Assembly: GCF_035514885.1 (NCBI RefSeq)
Contig: NZ_DATJCH010000021.1
Coordinates: 1 to 64,000, forward strand
Direction: 5' to 3'
From: Albibacterium sp035514885
GTDB taxonomy: Bacteria; Bacteroidota; Bacteroidia; Sphingobacteriales; Sphingobacteriaceae
DNA: 64,000 bases
Part shown: positions 1 through 9,523 of the stretch, in pieces
Position numbering within the stretch: position 1 is the stretch's first letter
How the letters are laid out: every line of letters starts with the position of its first letter
Position numbers and translations under genes: made by a program
The notes under the pieces: generated by a model
The model's database searches: none
What the model was told of the DNA's origin: nothing
Seen by the model: the letters and a program-made list of their open reading frames with translations, nothing else

Positions 1-148
1 TCAGAGCATGAAAGTAAAGGGCCGTAAAATAATCGGCACATCCCAATGATCCTCCCGGATGGCCTGAACTGCAACCGTGTACCATGCGAACAACGTCTCT
101 TCTGACTTGGGAGGCGATGCTCTCTAATTTTTTAATATCTGCACTCAT
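1..148 (-). CDS. Transketolase N-terminal subunit (partial, cut by window edge)
   Basis: Only the first 49 codons are present; the gene runs off the left edge. The visible N-terminus contains a VHGCSSGHPGGSLGCADYF stretch, the thiamine-diphosphate transketolase signature around the GHPGGSLG motif. Bacteroidota often encode transketolase as two separate chains, and a start this close to GHPGG fits either a full enzyme or the N-terminal chain. The role would be ketol transfer in the non-oxidative pentose phosphate pathway in the cytoplasm. The ATG at 148 is the only good start. Whether the gene is split cannot be decided here. Confidence 0.85.
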   Translation of the reverse strand, partial: MSADIKKLESIASQVRRDVVRMVHGCSSGHPGGSLGCADYFTALYFHAL

Positions 149-210
149 TTAGATTGGATTATTCAAATTTATGTGGGCTAATTTAAGTATTGTTAACGGA
201 ATGGCAAAAA

Positions 211-678
211 TTAAACAGATTCGTAAAGATCTAGTATCTGTTGACTCGCTTCCTTATTCTTTACTTTTTTAATGATATGTTCTATAATTCCGGATTCATT
301 GATTACAAAAGTGGTTCTTTTTGTACCCATATACTTCATTCCATATAGGTTCTTTTCTCCCCATACCTGATAGTCCTGAACAATTTTTTTGTCTTCATCA
401 ACTAATAAGTTGAAGGGTAGATTATGTTTATTTGAAAAGCGTTGGTGGGAAGCCTCGCTGTCAATACTAACACCAACCACTTCAAAGCCTTTATGAAGTA
501 AGCTTTGATAATTGTCCCGAAAGTTACAAGATTCGGTTGTACATCCCGGTGTATTATCTTTTGGGTAGAAATACAAGATTAATTTTTTGCCACTGAAATC
601 AGCTAATGAAATACTCTCACCTTTCTGATTTTTGCCTGTAAAGTCCGGAGCTTTATCTCCTGCTTTTAATTCTTCCAT
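211..678 (-). CDS. bcp: Thioredoxin-dependent peroxiredoxin, BCP/PrxQ type
   Basis: A 155-residue thiol peroxidase that reduces H2O2 and organic hydroperoxides in the cytoplasm, with thioredoxin as reductant. The peroxidatic cysteine is Cys46 in the TPGCTTESC motif and the resolving Cys51 lies five residues on, the PrxQ/BCP pattern. The length is normal for the family. It begins 12 bp after the stop of the upstream M23 peptidase gene, so it is probably the last gene of a FAH hydrolase / M23 / bcp transcription unit. A thioredoxin gene (18521) is elsewhere in the window. The identification is firm; membership of the operon is inferred from spacing. Confidence 0.95.
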   Translation of the reverse strand: MEELKAGDKAPDFTGKNQKGESISLADFSGKKLILYFYPKDNTPGCTTESCNFRDNYQSLLHKGFEVVGVSIDSEASHQRFSNKHNLPFNLLVDEDKKIVQDYQVWGEKNLYGMKYMGTKRTTFVINESGIIEHIIKKVKNKEASQQILDLYESV

Positions 679-690
679 ATTGTTTAAAAT

Positions 691-2397
691 TTAGCGACTA
701 AAGTTTACTTCATAAATACGTTCATTGTCTTTTGCATCCTTCACTACCAGTTTGAATGTATGTTTTCCTTTTGGTAAATCTGATTCAAAGGTATGCCAGA
801 GTGAAGCGGTCTTGGAATCATATTCCATTAAAACCCATTGGTCGTCAATATATCCGTTAAAGGATTTTATTCCTGATAGATTATCAGATATTTTTAGATT
901 AATCTGAGAAACGCCCGACATAACCTTGTTTGCACTAATATTCACGGGGCGAATAAACGGTGCTTCTGTATCAACACCAATATAAAAGCTTCCCAATTCC
1001 AAAACGTTTCCTGTTACATACCCATCCTTATAAGTACCTCCGGCAGAGAAACCACGACTGTTAATAAATAATGCTTTGCTTTGAAGTGCCGGAGTGAGTT
1101 CCGGATCAGCCTTTATACTTAAGCTATACGCACTATGAAGAGGTGTCATCCGATTGTGTATGTGATGAACTTCAGAAAAACCTTTTGCGGGCTTAGGTGA
1201 TTTGGAATATAGGAAATTCAAGTCACTATATAAAGAATTGGCGGGGATATCAATAAGAACGTCTTCCTTTTTAATAATATTGACCTTGTTGTAGGGGAGA
1301 AGGGATGTCCCACTTTTTAAGTGTTGATTAATTATTAGCGAAGGATCATAGCGTACTGAAAAAGCGATTGAGCTTGTATTTCCCTTTATATCTTTTATTT
1401 GATAAAGCATTTCGTGGACTTTATCATCTTTTATGTCTATTAGTCCATTATTGACTAAGTTGCTATAAATAGTTAGCGGATTACCAGGTTCAACAAAGCT
1501 TTTTTGTATTCGCTGACTTTTGAATATATAGGTTGCATAATCGATGTAAGAGTTTAATGCACGATTATGATGAAAGAAGAGACCCGTAAATACTGAATGG
1601 TAGATCGTTTTGCCATCTAATAAGAGTTCAACCGAATATATTCCATTTTGATTTGCAGATGCGGAATTCCTATCTACCGCTACAATACCAAATCCTGTAT
1701 TTCCATTAACACTGATTACATTGTTAGAAGCCAAACGGTATTTTCCATTACTTCCCGTAAGTTGAAGATGTTCACGAGGAGTGTTTTCTGAGAATGGAGC
1801 ATCTCCAAGTCGGAATACTGTAAAGCCACTAATAGTAGGAGGGATGGCGTCCGGAATTGTTAAACCAAATAACTGGGGATTGATTGTTTCCTCAGTTTTA
1901 GTATCTCTGAGTTCGAAATGAAGATGCGGACCACCAGAGCCACCTGTATTTCCTGAGTAAGCAATGATATCACCTTTTTTTACCCGGATAACATTTTTTC
2001 CAGGTGGAAAGTCTACATCGAACTGCTGAACTTCATACTGTTTGTTTTTGACGACTGCTGCAATTGTATTATTAAATTTTTGCAAATGCATATATACACT
2101 CGTATATCCATTTGGGTGGTCTATATATAAAGCATTTCCTCCACCGCCAATTTGAACTCGTGCTCTTGAAATAAAACCATCTGCAACTGCATAAACAGGA
2201 TAGCCTTCACGTTGATTTGTCCGATAATCTGTTCCTGTATGGAAATGGTTGGAGCGAAGTTCTCCAAAGCTGCCGGAAGCTTGAGGTGCCAAATCAAGGG
2301 GTGGTCGAAAGTAGTTTTGAGGAAATGTTCTTTCAGAATTCTGTGCAGAGGCGAAGGATATGGTTAATGTTAAAAATAAGGTTAGTAATCCTTTCAT
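691..2397 (-). CDS. Secreted M23-family metallopeptidase
   Basis: A 568-residue exported protein with a signal peptide (about residues 1-18, ending ASAQ). The LytM/M23 domain is near the N-terminus: zinc ligands His53 and Asp57 in the HFHTGTDY motif and the HLH pair at 158-160 in a GPHLHFELRD motif. All expected metal ligands are present, so an active peptidoglycan endopeptidase is likely rather than a degenerate EnvC/NlpD-type activator. The remaining ~390 residues are beta-rich and look like extracellular accessory domains that I cannot name. It lies 26 bp after the FAH hydrolase gene and 12 bp before bcp, so co-transcription is probable. No specific substrate can be inferred. Confidence 0.88.
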   Translation of the reverse strand: MKGLLTLFLTLTISFASAQNSERTFPQNYFRPPLDLAPQASGSFGELRSNHFHTGTDYRTNQREGYPVYAVADGFISRARVQIGGGGNALYIDHPNGYTSVYMHLQKFNNTIAAVVKNKQYEVQQFDVDFPPGKNVIRVKKGDIIAYSGNTGGSGGPHLHFELRDTKTEETINPQLFGLTIPDAIPPTISGFTVFRLGDAPFSENTPREHLQLTGSNGKYRLASNNVISVNGNTGFGIVAVDRNSASANQNGIYSVELLLDGKTIYHSVFTGLFFHHNRALNSYIDYATYIFKSQRIQKSFVEPGNPLTIYSNLVNNGLIDIKDDKVHEMLYQIKDIKGNTSSIAFSVRYDPSLIINQHLKSGTSLLPYNKVNIIKKEDVLIDIPANSLYSDLNFLYSKSPKPAKGFSEVHHIHNRMTPLHSAYSLSIKADPELTPALQSKALFINSRGFSAGGTYKDGYVTGNVLELGSFYIGVDTEAPFIRPVNISANKVMSGVSQINLKISDNLSGIKSFNGYIDDQWVLMEYDSKTASLWHTFESDLPKGKHTFKLVVKDAKDNERIYEVNFSR

Positions 2398-2423
2398 ATG
2401 AATATTTTATTTTGATATGGGAG

Positions 2424-3035
2424 CTATTTGATATGGAAGTCCAGTAGTTTTTCCTCTTCAAGATATCCGACCAAATGATCTCCAACTTTTACAGGCCCTA
2501 CACCAGCTGGTGTTCCTGTAAAGATAAGATCTCCCTTTTTTAGGGTAATATATTGAGAAACAAAGGTAATTACTTTTTCAAAAGAGAATATTAATTTACT
2601 GGTATTCCCATGCTGCACTCGCTCATTATTTTTATCCAGAAAGAAGTTAAGATTATAAAGGTAGGAAATCTCTTCTTTTGGAATCATTTTAGAAATAGAG
2701 GCAGAGTGATCGAAAGCTTTCGCCAGTTCCCATGGTAATCCATTTTGTTTATGTTTCTCCTGAATGTCACGTGCGGTAAAATCAATGCCTAAACCGATTT
2801 GATCATAATAATTGGTGGCAAATTTTTCTGATATATGCTTGCCTTCTTTACAAACCCGTAAAACTAATTCCAATTCGTAATGGATGTCTTTAGAAAAATC
2901 AGGATAATAAAACGCCTCGTTATTTTTTAGGAGTGCAGTGTCAGGTTTTAGAAAAATTAAAGGTTCGCTGGGAATTTCATTTTTTAATTCATTTGCATGC
3001 TCAATATAATTGCGGCCTACTGCAATAATTTTCAT
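2424..3035 (-). CDS. Fumarylacetoacetate hydrolase (FAH) family protein
   Basis: A 203-residue protein of the FAH/YcgM family, which hydrolyses or decarboxylates beta-diketo acids such as acylpyruvates and oxaloacetate, using Mg2+. Family hallmarks seen are the start KIIAVGRNYIEHANEL, the metal-site HYELELVLR segment, the GLGIDFTARDIQ motif and a late FTGTPAGVGPV motif. It is slightly shorter than the ~220-residue relatives but has all core motifs. It is the first gene of the apparent unit with the M23 peptidase and bcp, although there is no metabolic link between them. The substrate is not known. Confidence 0.88.
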   Translation of the reverse strand: MKIIAVGRNYIEHANELKNEIPSEPLIFLKPDTALLKNNEAFYYPDFSKDIHYELELVLRVCKEGKHISEKFATNYYDQIGLGIDFTARDIQEKHKQNGLPWELAKAFDHSASISKMIPKEEISYLYNLNFFLDKNNERVQHGNTSKLIFSFEKVITFVSQYITLKKGDLIFTGTPAGVGPVKVGDHLVGYLEEEKLLDFHIK

Positions 3036-3116
3036 AAAATAGGATTTACGGAGAATTTAACATTTAGCTAAATAATAAGGATATTCAACTAATTAATTAA
3101 AGTTGAACAAGGATTA

Positions 3117-3620
3117 TTATAAAATTTGTATTCTTTTTACAATCGTTTCAGTACCTGCCATTATGCGAATAAAATAGAATCCGCCCTTAAGGCCGCTGTT
3201 TAAATTGAATGTTTGTGTCTGATCGCCTTCTGCTAATCGCTGAGAAAGTAAGGTGCTAATTTCATTTCCTAAAGCATCCATAATCTTAATGGAAACATTG
3301 ACATCTTTGCCAAGTTTGAAGGATAGGTTAATCTGACCAGATACAGGATTGGGGAAAACTTTAACATTACTCAGTGTTTTAATGTTTTCCGTATTGTTTG
3401 CCTTAAGAATGGGGGTATAAGGTGCAAATGGTTTAAAGACAATCAAATTGTCTTTTGGTTTATCAGCGCGTGTGTCTGATAGCTTAGTAGTACCTACTTC
3501 TTTTGTTTTAAGGGTATCAGCAATCGATGCCGGCACCCAAGCAAAACTATTGCTTGCACTACCTAGCAGGGTACTGATACTTAAAACGATTACAAGAAAA
3601 AAGTAGATGTTCTTCTTCAT
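3117..3620 (-). CDS. Small T9SS type A sorting-domain protein
   Basis: A 167-residue exported protein. It has a signal peptide at about 1-27, then a mature part of only ~55 residues without a recognisable domain. The C-terminal ~85 residues match the type IX secretion tail: VKVFPNPVSGQINLSF, then a SIKIMDALGNEI strand, a GLKGGFYFIRI turn and the terminal basic KRIQIL. This tail directs proteins through the outer membrane by the Por/T9SS machinery and is usually cleaved. The very small cargo is unusual; most T9SS substrates are large. It may be a surface peptide, a truncated gene or a structural protein. It appears to be transcribed alone, divergent from kup. Confidence 0.8.
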   Translation of the reverse strand: MKKNIYFFLVIVLSISTLLGSASNSFAWVPASIADTLKTKEVGTTKLSDTRADKPKDNLIVFKPFAPYTPILKANNTENIKTLSNVKVFPNPVSGQINLSFKLGKDVNVSIKIMDALGNEISTLLSQRLAEGDQTQTFNLNSGLKGGFYFIRIMAGTETIVKRIQIL

Positions 3621-3757
3621 AAGCTATTGTTACAACAAAAGTATAATTTTATTATTTGAATATACCATAATTTACAATAAAGATACGTCTTTTAACAATT
3701 TTTAACAACTCTATACGTTGGTGGTTTATTACGTTAGTCTATGTAAGCAAAATAATA

Positions 3758-3787
3758 TTGCATTTATTTTAGGATTACCTACATTTG
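3758..3787 (+). promoter_or_regulatory. Bacteroidota-type promoter for kup
   Basis: TTG at 3758-3760 and TACATTTG at 3780-3787 are 19 bp apart, matching the Bacteroidota sigma-ABfr consensus (TTG, then TANNTTTG). Transcription would start about 7 bp downstream, leaving a very short leader before the TTG start codon of kup at 3807. Confidence 0.7.
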
Positions 3788-3806
3788 CAGGAAATATAAA
3801 GAAATT

Positions 3807-5744
3807 TTGGAGAAATCTAGAGGTTTGCATAAACTAAGTTCAGCGGGACTGCTAATTAGCTTAGGAATAATTTTTGGAGACATTGGTACTTCTCCATTAT
3901 ATGTTTTTAAGGCAATTGTCGGTGATAATATTATTTCTTCTGATTTAATATTAGGCGGACTTTCCTGTATTTTCTGGATACTGACGCTTCAAACTTCTGT
4001 TAAGTATGTCCTAATCGTATTAAGAGCTGATAATAAGGGTGAAGGAGGGATATTTTCTCTTTATACCTTAGTAAAAAGAAAGGCTGCCTGGTTAATATTC
4101 CCTGCAATGATTGGTGGCGCCTCCCTTCTGGCAGATGGGATGATTACACCTCCAATTACAGTGTCTTCTGCAATTGAAGGGTTGAACATTTATTTCCCAA
4201 ATCTTCCTACTGTTCCCATAGTAATTGTTATAATTTCATTCTTATTTCTTATCCAACGCTTTGGAACCTCCATTGTTGGTCGGATTTTTGGTCCTCTCAT
4301 GTTTATATGGTTTAGTACAATGGGAGTTCTGGGTCTGGCATACGTATTGGATCAGCCTGATATATTTAAAGCAATTAACCCTTATTATGCCTATAATATA
4401 TTAATTAACTATCCTAATGCTTGGTTGATTTTGGGGGCTGTTTTTCTATGTACTACAGGTGCTGAAGCTTTATATTCTGATTTAGGACATTGTGGACGTT
4501 CGAATATTCGTGTTAGCTGGATATTCGTTAAATCTTGTTTAATTCTGAACTATTTTGGACAAGGAGCGTGGCTTTTACAGCATCAGGGTTTAAAATTAAA
4601 TTATCAGAATCCGTTCTATCTGATTATGCCTGAGTGGTTCTTAATGTTTGGAATTGGTATTGCAACAATAGCTGCAATTATAGCAAGTCAGGCTATGATT
4701 TCCGGATCGTTTACGTTGATATCGGAGGCTGTCAGACTCAACATCTGGCCAAAGGTTAAGATTAATTATCCAAGTAATCAAAAGGGACAACTGTATGTGC
4801 CATCCATTAATTTTATTCTTTGGATTGGCTGTATGATTGTAGTTCTTATATTTAAAGAGTCCCGGAATATGGAGGCAGCCTATGGCCTGGCTATTAATAT
4901 TACGTTTTTGATGACGACCATTCTAATGACTTTTTATTTGCTAAAAAAGCATTTGCCAAAATACCTTGTCCTTTCTTTCTTTGGAATTTTTTTAAGCATG
5001 GAATTAATCTTGCTCATAAGTAATGGCGTTAAGATCGTTCACGGTGGCTGGTTAACAATTATATTAAGTGCCTTCTTGTTTATTATTATGGTAAGCTGGT
5101 GGTGGGCTAGAAAGATCAAGAATGATTTTGTTCGCTTTGTTGATATTGAGCATTATTACCCGATTTTAAAGGAGTTAAGTGAAGATGATTCGGTACCCAG
5201 ATATGCATCGCAATTGGTTTATTTAACTTCTGCCAATTTTAGTTCTGAAATCGAATCAAAGATCATGTATTCAATATTGCAGAAAAAGCCTAAACGTGCA
5301 GATGTTTATTGGCTGGCTCACGTTGATGTAACAGATGAACCATTTACCAATGAATATAAGGTAACGCAGCTTATTGATAAGAAATTAATACGAATTGATT
5401 TTAGACTTGGATTCCGTGTTGAGCAACGCATTAGCTTATTACTGAGAAAAGTTATTGAGGATATGGTTAAGAATAAAGAGATCGATATTACAAGCCAGTA
5501 TCCAACTTTAAAGAAGTATGGACTTGTGGGGGATTTTAAATTCGTTGTATTGCAGAAGGTAATCTCCAGATCCAACGATCTAAGCTTCATTAAAAGAATT
5601 GTAATCGATATTTATAATGTTTTAAGAAGACTCAGCCTTTCGGATGAAAAAGGTTTTGGGCTCGATTCCAGTTTTGTAACTGTAGAGCGAGTGCCTTTGG
5701 TTGTTGCTCAAACAAAGGAGATTACTATGAAACGTATTCTATAA
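3807..5744 (+). CDS. kup: KUP-family potassium uptake transporter
   Basis: A 645-residue inner-membrane K+/H+ symporter. The N-terminus has the family signature LGIIFGDIGTSPLYVFKAI, followed by about twelve hydrophobic segments to residue ~430 and a cytoplasmic C-terminal domain of ~210 residues. The length is normal for the family. The start is a TTG; no in-frame ATG precedes the conserved GDIGTSPLY motif, and the promoter just upstream leaves room for this start. The 3' end overlaps the convergent retropepsin-like gene by 6 bp. K+ uptake systems are often controlled by cyclic di-AMP; a PgpH-type phosphodiesterase is encoded at 36823, but no direct link is shown. Confidence 0.95.
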   Translation: MEKSRGLHKLSSAGLLISLGIIFGDIGTSPLYVFKAIVGDNIISSDLILGGLSCIFWILTLQTSVKYVLIVLRADNKGEGGIFSLYTLVKRKAAWLIFPAMIGGASLLADGMITPPITVSSAIEGLNIYFPNLPTVPIVIVIISFLFLIQRFGTSIVGRIFGPLMFIWFSTMGVLGLAYVLDQPDIFKAINPYYAYNILINYPNAWLILGAVFLCTTGAEALYSDLGHCGRSNIRVSWIFVKSCLILNYFGQGAWLLQHQGLKLNYQNPFYLIMPEWFLMFGIGIATIAAIIASQAMISGSFTLISEAVRLNIWPKVKINYPSNQKGQLYVPSINFILWIGCMIVVLIFKESRNMEAAYGLAINITFLMTTILMTFYLLKKHLPKYLVLSFFGIFLSMELILLISNGVKIVHGGWLTIILSAFLFIIMVSWWWARKIKNDFVRFVDIEHYYPILKELSEDDSVPRYASQLVYLTSANFSSEIESKIMYSILQKKPKRADVYWLAHVDVTDEPFTNEYKVTQLIDKKLIRIDFRLGFRVEQRISLLLRKVIEDMVKNKEIDITSQYPTLKKYGLVGDFKFVVLQKVISRSNDLSFIKRIVIDIYNVLRRLSLSDEKGFGLDSSFVTVERVPLVVAQTKEITMKRIL

Positions 5745-6176
5745 ATCGGTTATCTCTCTATTGAAGATTAAGCTGCTTTTCTTATAGTCGATGATTGCTT
5801 GATACTTAAAAAGTAAATCGCCTCCAATCACTCCAATTATTGGTTCTTGTTCAATTTGTTCGTAGGCAAAATTGATTGTCGATAAATCTAAAACCGCAGC
5901 ATTATAATCTTTGAGGTGTAGGTCTCCGATCTGAAGGTCCGGAATATTCAGAACATAGCTTTCCATCGATTTTGTGCCTAAACCAGTTGATAGCTGATCC
6001 GAAAGTTTTAACAGTTCAGGGTTAATATGCCTTTCTATGCTTGTTTTATCGAAAACCGTTTTGGAAGCACCTGTATCTAAAACAGCCTTAAAGGGCTGAT
6101 TAAAAACAATGACTTCCATAAGTAAATGGAAGCCATCGTCTTGTAAATTCAGTAAAGTCAAGGGTATTTGTATCAT
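5739..6176 (-). CDS. Retropepsin-like aspartic protease domain protein
   Basis: A 145-residue protein with a single retroviral-type aspartyl protease fold. The catalytic motif is AVLDTGASKTVFD at residues ~32-44 (Asp-Thr-Gly), and a GVIGGDLL motif near the C-terminus corresponds to the second family signature. One DTG per chain implies an active homodimer, as in retropepsins. No signal peptide is visible, so it is probably cytoplasmic. It starts 3 bp after the mdh stop, so it is likely co-transcribed with malate dehydrogenase. The substrate is unknown. The 3' end overlaps kup on the other strand. Confidence 0.8.
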   Translation of the reverse strand: MIQIPLTLLNLQDDGFHLLMEVIVFNQPFKAVLDTGASKTVFDKTSIERHINPELLKLSDQLSTGLGTKSMESYVLNIPDLQIGDLHLKDYNAAVLDLSTINFAYEQIEQEPIIGVIGGDLLFKYQAIIDYKKSSLIFNREITDL

Positions 6177-6179
6177 TTC

Positions 6180-7118
6180 CTAAAGAACCTCGGTATCTTT
6201 TAAAACTTTATTCATTGTTCTTACAGCTTCTGCACTTTTTTCAAAAGCCGCTTTTTCTTCTGCATCCAGTTTCAAAGGCAAGATTCTTTCTACTCCGTTT
6301 TTGCCGATAATGATAGGAACTCCAATACTAATATCGTGTTGGTCATACTCTCCTTCAAGATATACTGACGCTGTAAATAGTTTCTTTTCATCTCTTACAA
6401 TACTTTCTACAATGGCAGCACCTGAGGCTCCTGGGGCATACCAGGCTGATGTTCCGATAAGTTTTGTTAAGGTAGCACCTCCAACCATAGTAGCACTAAC
6501 TATTTCGTCTTGCTGCTCTTGAGTTAGGAAATCAGTTACCGGAAGGCTATTCCAGGTTGCATGTTTAATGAGAGGAATCATGGTTGTATCACCATGTCCG
6601 CCAATAACAATTGCATTTAAATCAGCCGGTGAAGCCGAGAGTTTTTGGCTTAACTGATAGCGGAAACGAGCTGAATCCAACGTTCCTCCCATACCAATGA
6701 TCCGATTCTTAGGGATACCTGTCGATTTTAATGCCAAATAGGTCATTGTATCCATCGGGTTAGATACAATAACCAAGATAATATCAGGTGAGTATTTTAA
6801 TAAGTTTTCAGCTACGTTTTTAACAATGTTGGCATTTGTTCCAATTAATTCTTCTCGTGTCATACCGGGCTTACGAGGAATTCCGGATGTAATAACAGCT
6901 ACTGCAGAACCCGCAGTTTTGCTATAATCATTTGTTACACCATGAATACGGGTATCAAATCCCAAGAGGGCTGCTGACTGAGAAATATCTTGTGCTTTAC
7001 CTTCTGAAAACCCTTCTTTAATGTCTAAAAGGATAACTTCTTCTGCTAATTCTTTTCTTACAATGTTGTCTGCTGTGGTTGCTCCAACAGCTCCAGCACC
7101 TACTACGGTTATTTTCAT
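6180..7118 (-). CDS. mdh: Malate dehydrogenase (LDH-like type)
   Basis: A 312-residue NAD-dependent malate dehydrogenase of the TCA cycle. The Rossmann motif GAGAVGATTA is at residues 7-16. Substrate-binding arginines lie in GIPRKPGMTREE; the Arg rather than Gln there marks malate over lactate specificity. The active-site His is in IGGHGDTTM and the NPMDTMTYL motif is typical of the LDH-like MDH group. The length is normal. It is followed at 3 bp by the retropepsin-like gene. Assignment is secure. Confidence 0.96.
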   Translation of the reverse strand: MKITVVGAGAVGATTADNIVRKELAEEVILLDIKEGFSEGKAQDISQSAALLGFDTRIHGVTNDYSKTAGSAVAVITSGIPRKPGMTREELIGTNANIVKNVAENLLKYSPDIILVIVSNPMDTMTYLALKSTGIPKNRIIGMGGTLDSARFRYQLSQKLSASPADLNAIVIGGHGDTTMIPLIKHATWNSLPVTDFLTQEQQDEIVSATMVGGATLTKLIGTSAWYAPGASGAAIVESIVRDEKKLFTASVYLEGEYDQHDISIGVPIIIGKNGVERILPLKLDAEEKAAFEKSAEAVRTMNKVLKDTEVL

Positions 7119-7213
7119 AATTGTCTAATGATTATAATAGTTTTATTATTTGCAATAACCTGTTTGGTTATTTAGGCAAGTTAAAAATAAAAGTAGAATT
7201 AATCAACTGAGCG

Positions 7214-9523
7214 TTAAAAAGGATAACCTATTGCCAGATTAAAGATTAAATTGTTTTTTCTCCATTCTTTATCTCCCAAATCGATTTTATCCATTACCCA
7301 TCGATCTCCTTTTGGAAGGTAAGGTATACGAAGGGGGATAGCTAAGTCAGTTCTTAAAACAAGGAAAGTTAAATCAAATCGGAGTCCTACACCAGCACCA
7401 ACTGCCATTTCACTTAAGAAGTTTTTACTGAATTTCGCTCCTGGTTTATTTTCATCCTCATTTACAAGCCAAATATTTCCGACATCAACAAATGCGGCAC
7501 CATGAACAATGCTCACTAACTTTTTACGATACTCTGCATTTAATTCTATTTTTATATCGCCGGTCATATCGGGAATAAAATTCTCTTCTCCAATCGACTC
7601 TGCCTGATAGGAGCCTGGACCAACGGTACGAGCTCTGAATGCCCTCAGGCTATTAGGCCCGCCAACATAGAATTGTTTGATATAAGGCATGGCTCTGGAG
7701 TTGCCATAAGCATAGCCGAAGCCGACCATTGCACGCGCGGCAATTTCTGAACTCATTCCTACTTTCGTATAGTTCCGAAAGTCTGCTTCTGTTCTCACAT
7801 ATTGTGCAATTGGCGCATTCAGGAAATTATAAACCTTGCCTTCTTTGTAATTAGCGCCATTGATCAATCCTAGAATATTTCCCGATAAATCTAGTCCTGC
7901 TCTTAAGTACATTGTATTTTTACGTTGCTGTTCCATCGTATTGGTAAACGTAAAAACGTAATTAGGACCTATAATAAACTGTTTCTCGATAGCATGTCTT
8001 AAGTTTGGATTTTGATCCAATTCTAATTGGTATTCATCACTTATACCTCCAGAGCGTACATAAGCAACTTCTAGCAAGTCTAAGGCATGTTCCTTTCTGA
8101 TACTCTCCCGCCAGGCATAGCTAAAGTTAAACGTCATTGAGTTCAGGTTGTATGCATTCGTACGATTCAATAATTCGTACCTTGTTTTAATGGTTGTATG
8201 GGGCACGAAGCGCTTCGTCGGACTCCAATTAAATGGAGAAACTATTTGTGGAAACGTAATACTTGCTTCAGCACCATAGCGATAAAAGCTTGAGTTTAAA
8301 TTTACATTCCCACCTGTTTGAAACTCATAACCACCAAAAACTGACAGTCGCAACTGTTCTGCTCCTTTAAAAGCATTGCGATGAAGCCAACTTACACTTA
8401 CATCTGAGCCATTATATACAGAAGCTGTTTTTCCAAGTATTTCGAAGTGTATGGATTTTACCGGCTGTGGAGTTAAATAGTAATAAACATCTAGTAAATT
8501 ACTATTTGCGGAGTCAACAGGTATGAAATTATTCTTAACAAATTTGAAAGTCCCCATACCTATAAGCTGCGAAATAGATCGTGTATGCTGCGTCCGACTA
8601 TAAAGATCTCCCTTATTAAAAGACATCGGTCGAATAATTGCACGCTTTCTATATGTATGTTCGGGGTCTATGATATGATAACCTCTGTAGGTGCTGTCTG
8701 TAGGATTACCAAGCTGATAGTCACCTTGTTGCAAACTATAATCCGGGAATATATAGATGTTGTTAATATAATAGGGATGAAGAGCCATATCCGGAGCCTC
8801 ATCTTTCACCGTTACATATAGATTAACCTCATGGTTGCCGATGGTACTGTCTACTTGAACCAATAAATGGTCTGGATTAAAGTAATAATAGCCCTGTTCT
8901 TTTAGCTCATTGTCAATGCGGTTCCTTTCACTGATGATAACATCCAAATTATAAGGATTGCCGGGTTGTAAAAGAGATTTCTCCTTAGAACCTGCAATTA
9001 TTTTCCCGAAATCAGTACTGTCCAGCTCAAAGAACACTTCCTTAATCTTATAATTGGTATTCGGTTTAGCGAAATAGGTCACCGTCGCCTTTTTGTTTTT
9101 AATGGTTGTATCTGAGCGGACTTCTGCATTAAAGAATCCAAAGTTTTCGAGCCGATTCCTAAGCAGATCTTCATTGTATGGCCTATTTACATCGCTTAGT
9201 AAAACCGGTGGCTCACCAAGTTTATATTTTAACCAACCTTTCAGGCCTTTTTCACTTACAGAATCTCCTGCGATGTTATAAAAAAATAATTTTGGACGGA
9301 GTCCTAGGAAGCTTGAATTTGGTTGAGGTCTTAAATAACCTTCTAAATTCTCTTCCAGAGGCTTGATGTATTTCTTTGGAAAGGACGTATCGGGTTGTAA
9401 TTCAACTTTCCCCTTTACGTAAAGTATTTCACCTTCTTTCAAATATTTTATGTTGCTGCAAGAACTCAATAGGGCAAGCAAGCACATAGAAAAAAGAAAA
9501 TAAACTGCTATTTTATTAGTCAT
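7214..9523 (-). CDS. tamL: Lipid-anchored TamA/BamA-family outer membrane protein (TamL)
   Basis: A 769-residue Omp85-superfamily protein. The N-terminus is a lipoprotein signal (LLALLSSC, lipidated Cys22), then POTRA-like segments, then a C-terminal 16-strand barrel region with the RAFRARTVGPG motif, which corresponds to the conserved VRGY/F-type lid-loop signature. In Bacteroidota the TamA homologue is lipidated (TamL), unlike proteobacterial TamA. It overlaps the end of tamB by 8 bp (ATGACTAA), so the two are translationally coupled. Together they form the Tam complex spanning the periplasm, implicated in outer-membrane homeostasis and phospholipid transport. Confidence 0.88.
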   Translation of the reverse strand: MTNKIAVYFLFSMCLLALLSSCSNIKYLKEGEILYVKGKVELQPDTSFPKKYIKPLEENLEGYLRPQPNSSFLGLRPKLFFYNIAGDSVSEKGLKGWLKYKLGEPPVLLSDVNRPYNEDLLRNRLENFGFFNAEVRSDTTIKNKKATVTYFAKPNTNYKIKEVFFELDSTDFGKIIAGSKEKSLLQPGNPYNLDVIISERNRIDNELKEQGYYYFNPDHLLVQVDSTIGNHEVNLYVTVKDEAPDMALHPYYINNIYIFPDYSLQQGDYQLGNPTDSTYRGYHIIDPEHTYRKRAIIRPMSFNKGDLYSRTQHTRSISQLIGMGTFKFVKNNFIPVDSANSNLLDVYYYLTPQPVKSIHFEILGKTASVYNGSDVSVSWLHRNAFKGAEQLRLSVFGGYEFQTGGNVNLNSSFYRYGAEASITFPQIVSPFNWSPTKRFVPHTTIKTRYELLNRTNAYNLNSMTFNFSYAWRESIRKEHALDLLEVAYVRSGGISDEYQLELDQNPNLRHAIEKQFIIGPNYVFTFTNTMEQQRKNTMYLRAGLDLSGNILGLINGANYKEGKVYNFLNAPIAQYVRTEADFRNYTKVGMSSEIAARAMVGFGYAYGNSRAMPYIKQFYVGGPNSLRAFRARTVGPGSYQAESIGEENFIPDMTGDIKIELNAEYRKKLVSIVHGAAFVDVGNIWLVNEDENKPGAKFSKNFLSEMAVGAGVGLRFDLTFLVLRTDLAIPLRIPYLPKGDRWVMDKIDLGDKEWRKNNLIFNLAIGYPF

